A stretch of DNA of 62,747 bases from Azotobacter beijerinckii (GTDB lineage: Bacteria; Pseudomonadota; Gammaproteobacteria; Pseudomonadales; Pseudomonadaceae), in assembly GCF_900110885.1 (NCBI RefSeq), contig NZ_FOFJ01000022.1, positions 1 through 62,747 on the forward strand, written 5' to 3'. Position numbers and translations under genes: made by a program. Below the pieces are notes generated by a model. The model was not told the origin of the DNA and made no database searches. It saw only the letters and a list, made by a program, of their open reading frames with translations. Below are positions 61,020 through 62,747 of this stretch, one piece after another; position 1 is the first letter of the stretch; each line of letters opens with the position of its first letter.

Positions 61020-61057
61020 CTTACCGTACGATTTTTTCCGAATTCTGCGGGCTCCCC
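61020..61057. repeat. Tn1721-type 38-bp terminal repeat
   Basis: Starts CTTACCGTACGATTTTTTCC and ends in the tip GCGGGCTCCCC. Same orientation as 12552-12591 and opposite to the left end of the miniature element at 56708. The 4.35-kb interval 56708-61057 lacks a tnpA, so it is not a complete Tn3-family transposon. Confidence 0.82.
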
Positions 61058-61060
61058 TTC

Positions 61061-61606
61061 TTAGCTGTGTTTGCCGGCAAATGCTATTGTCGCCAAACTC
61101 AGAGGCGCCTGCTGACTACTGGTAGCACCGCTATCAATCCACTCCTTCGCCTGTTCAATGCAGCAGTATTGGACGACCGTTGGCTCTGCAGAGCTGAAAT
61201 AGCTGCTGAAAGCCAGCAGATTGATGCGCTCCAGCGGACGACTTTTCAAGGACTCATAGCCTGGGCTGGCGTAGTACTCCTGGATCAATGGAAGGAGTTC
61301 ATCTTCTTCACCCAGATGAGCAGACTGGAAGTACCAGTTGTACCGGTTGAAGATTGGGACCAGGCGCTCGGCCACCTGCATTACCTGTGAGGGGTGCATA
61401 GCCAAGGCCAAACATGCGCCGAAAAAGGTGTCCATCTGTAAAGGAGACTGGCCGGACTCGATCTTGGCCCACGCGCTCGGCGTCTTTCCTATCACCTGAG
61501 CAATGTGCGCCTGATGAATATTACGATCGAGTCGAATGTCCTTGAGGATGAGGACGAGTACTGTTGAGAAGCAAGAGCTGCGTTGGATGGGGTGGGTTGG
61601 TTGCAT
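61061..61606 (-). CDS. XRE-family helix-turn-helix regulator
   Basis: A 181-residue protein. Residues about 20-80 form an XRE/Cro-type domain (IRLDRNIHQAHIAQVIGKTP then SAWAKIESGQSPLQMDTFFG, ACLALAMHPSQVMQVAERL). The C-terminal 100 residues include an aromatic-rich part and no known motif. The start at 61606 is an ATG followed by MQPTHPIQRS. It stands alone between Tn3-type repeats at 61057 and 61779. Target genes are unknown. Confidence 0.78.
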   Translation of the reverse strand: MQPTHPIQRSSCFSTVLVLILKDIRLDRNIHQAHIAQVIGKTPSAWAKIESGQSPLQMDTFFGACLALAMHPSQVMQVAERLVPIFNRYNWYFQSAHLGEEDELLPLIQEYYASPGYESLKSRPLERINLLAFSSYFSSAEPTVVQYCCIEQAKEWIDSGATSSQQAPLSLATIAFAGKHS

Positions 61607-61778
61607 GAGAGTGTTTCCCGAGTGAGATAATTATTTCCCGGCAGGACACGCTATGTCCTGCTGCTAATATGCTCTGCATTTCATGACATATCAAGTCCTG
61701 GTGAGATATTTTTATATGTTTTTTATCGCTCCAGAGTGTTTGTGTTCCTACTGGTGTAAGGCTATGGTATATGAAGAT
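61607..61778. promoter_or_regulatory. Upstream region of the XRE regulator, AT-rich
   Basis: It must hold the leftward promoter. The palindromic AGGACACGCTATGTCCT at 61643-61659 is a candidate operator for the regulator; the start codon lies 37 bp downstream. Confidence 0.5.
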
Positions 61779-61862
61779 GGGGTCGCCTCAGAAAACAGAT
61801 CGCAAAGTACGCTAAGGAATGCCTCACCCAGTAACGGCGCGGCTTTGCGTTGGATGGCTATT
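61779..61862. mobile_element. Fragment of a Tn21-type miniature element, cut by IS66
   Basis: A 38-bp end GGGGTCGCCTCAGAAAACAG... (61779-61816), then about 45 bp nearly identical to the inner right part of the element at 35982-36270 (CACCCAGTAACGGCGCGGCT). The similarity ends exactly where the IS66 tip begins (61863). Confidence 0.85.
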
Positions 61863-62747
61863 TGTAACGACCTGCAAACGAAAACGGCCCGACCTGCAAT
61901 CAGGGTAAGTGATCCATGAACCCCGTCTGTTAACGGCCGAGCCGGTCTTTTACAGTGGCGCCGTCGGAGTGCAGTTCCACGGCAGCAGCGCCTCGTAGTC
62001 TTCGACGCTTTGCGCTGCCGGCAACCGCTCGAGGATGTGGCGCAGCCAGGCGTAGGGCTCCTGCCCGTTGGCCCTGGCGGTTTCCACCAGGCTGTAGAGC
62101 TGCGCGCTGGCCGTCGCGCCTTTGGGCGTGTCGCTGAACAGCCAGGCCTTGAGCTGGGCGAGGACCGGCAGGCTGTGTTGCCGGCGCGCCTCCAGGCGTT
62201 CGGCATCGCCGGCCTGCCTGAGGTCGCGCTCGATGGCATAGAGCCGGTTGATCCAGGCCAATGCCTGGTCGGCGCGCCCGGTCTTGCCTTTGGGCTGCAC
62301 CTGCTGCGCCTCGACGAACTTGCGCCGCGCATGGGCCCAGCAGCCCTGGCGCTCGATGCCCGGTTGCGCGGCCAGGGCGTTGTAGCCGGCGTAGTCGTCG
62401 GTCATCAGGTAGCCGCAGTAGCCTTCGAGCAGGCGCAAGGGCACCGCCTGCGCCCGGCTGGGGCTGTAGTCGAAGAGGACGACCGGCTGCTCCGGCGGGC
62501 CGCCGGTCTGCACCCACATCCAGGACAGGCTGCACGGATCCCGCCCCGGCTCCTTGAGCACCTGCACCCGCGTCTCGTCGCAGTGGATCACCGGGCTTTC
62601 CAGCAGCCGGTCGCGCATCAGGTTGAGCACCGGTTGCAGCTGCCCGGCGCACTGGATCGCCCAGCGCGCCAGGGTCTGCCGGGGGATCCCGACGCCATGG
62701 CGGGCGAGCACCTTCTCGAAGCGGTGCAGCGGCAGGCCGTCGACGTA
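61863..62747 (-). mobile_element. IS66-family element, left-hand part
   Basis: The tip at 61863-61905 is a perfect inverted match (43 bp) of 749-791. It is followed by tnpC and runs out of the window. See also 1-791. Confidence 0.85.
61950..62747 (-). CDS. tnpC: IS66-family transposase TnpC, partial, cut by the window end
   Basis: 265 residues of the C-terminal part. The frame is open to the last base (YVDGLPLHRFEKVLARHGVG at the start). It has the IS66 DDE features: PVIHCDETRVQVL, YLMTDDYAGYNAL and RQGCWAHARRKFVEAQ, and the closing LPWNCTPTAPL region. A full TnpC has about 510-530 residues, so about half is missing, beyond the window. The minus-strand order tnpB (at 1-247) then tnpC is right if the two ends join. 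Confidence 0.92.
   Translation of the reverse strand, partial: YVDGLPLHRFEKVLARHGVGIPRQTLARWAIQCAGQLQPVLNLMRDRLLESPVIHCDETRVQVLKEPGRDPCSLSWMWVQTGGPPEQPVVLFDYSPSRAQAVPLRLLEGYCGYLMTDDYAGYNALAAQPGIERQGCWAHARRKFVEAQQVQPKGKTGRADQALAWINRLYAIERDLRQAGDAERLEARRQHSLPVLAQLKAWLFSDTPKGATASAQLYSLVETARANGQEPYAWLRHILERLPAAQSVEDYEALLPWNCTPTAPL

Noticed and set aside
56708..61057. Complete Tn3-family transposon with resolvase, bounded by Tn1721-type ends
   Set aside because: No tnpA inside, and 56708 belongs to a separate 243-bp element with its own target duplication.

Overview
The window is almost all of a conjugative IncP-1-type broad-host-range plasmid, carried as one piece and opened inside an IS66-family insertion sequence. 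The backbone order is diagnostic. Reading along the window there is a Tra1 block (traC-D-E-F-G-I/H-J, oriT, traK-L-M), a central control block (kfrC-kfrB-kfrA, korB-incC-korA, kleE, kleA, korC-like, klcB, klcA), an iteron origin (oriV), trfA, trbA, and a complete Tra2 block (trbB to trbN). Gene sizes, the korA-in-incC and traH-in-traI overlaps, the KorB operators (TTTAGCSGCTAAA) and KorA operators (GTTTAGCTAAAC), and the oriT nic region all match the RK2/R751 family as I know it, with enough divergence to suggest a less-studied IncP-1 branch. Tn3-type miniature elements and IS families common in Pseudomonas suggest a Pseudomonas or related proteobacterial host; this is inference.

Layout: 1-0.8 kb, part of an IS66 element (tnpB, long inverted repeats, right end). 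0.8-12.2 kb, an HU gene and a leftward five-gene operon (SNF2-type helicase, DUF4391 protein, type III Mod methylase, AlbA_2/HATPase protein, type III Res) that looks like an extended type III restriction or anti-phage system. 12.7-26 kb, Tra1 with oriT. 26-27 kb, an IS630-type element placed exactly at the stop codon of the next gene. 27-34.8 kb, the central control operons. 34.9-36.3 kb, oriV with two miniature inverted-repeat elements. 36.4-49.8 kb, trfA, trbA and the type IV secretion operon. 50.1-56.6 kb, a leftward operon of four genes (metallo-beta-lactamase fold, trypsin-like protease, small middle component, SMC/Rad50-like ATPase), which I read as an ABC three-component conflict system, bracketed by about 50-bp inverted repeats. 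56.7-61.9 kb, a Tn3-derived miniature element, an AT-rich gene with a zinc ribbon and a HEPN-like motif, a serine recombinase with regularly spaced repeats upstream, an IS1595 element nested in another repeat pair, and an XRE regulator. 61.9-62.7 kb, the other part of the IS66 element (tnpC and left end).

How it works together: TrfA acts on the oriV iterons for replication; IncC/KorB partition the plasmid and, with KorA, TrbA and probably KorC and KfrA, form a repressor network over replication, maintenance and transfer promoters. TraI/J/H/K and oriT form the relaxosome, TraG couples it to the Trb channel, TraF matures TrbC pilin, and TraC primes the incoming strand. The cargo sits at the tra/trb junction, the usual IncP-1 insertion hot spot. 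I see no antibiotic or metal resistance gene; the cargo looks like defence genes against phage or competing DNA. The two window ends carry 43-bp perfect inverted IS66 ends and complementary halves of one IS66 gene set, so they probably join in the circular plasmid, with roughly 0.9 kb of IS66 coding sequence not included.
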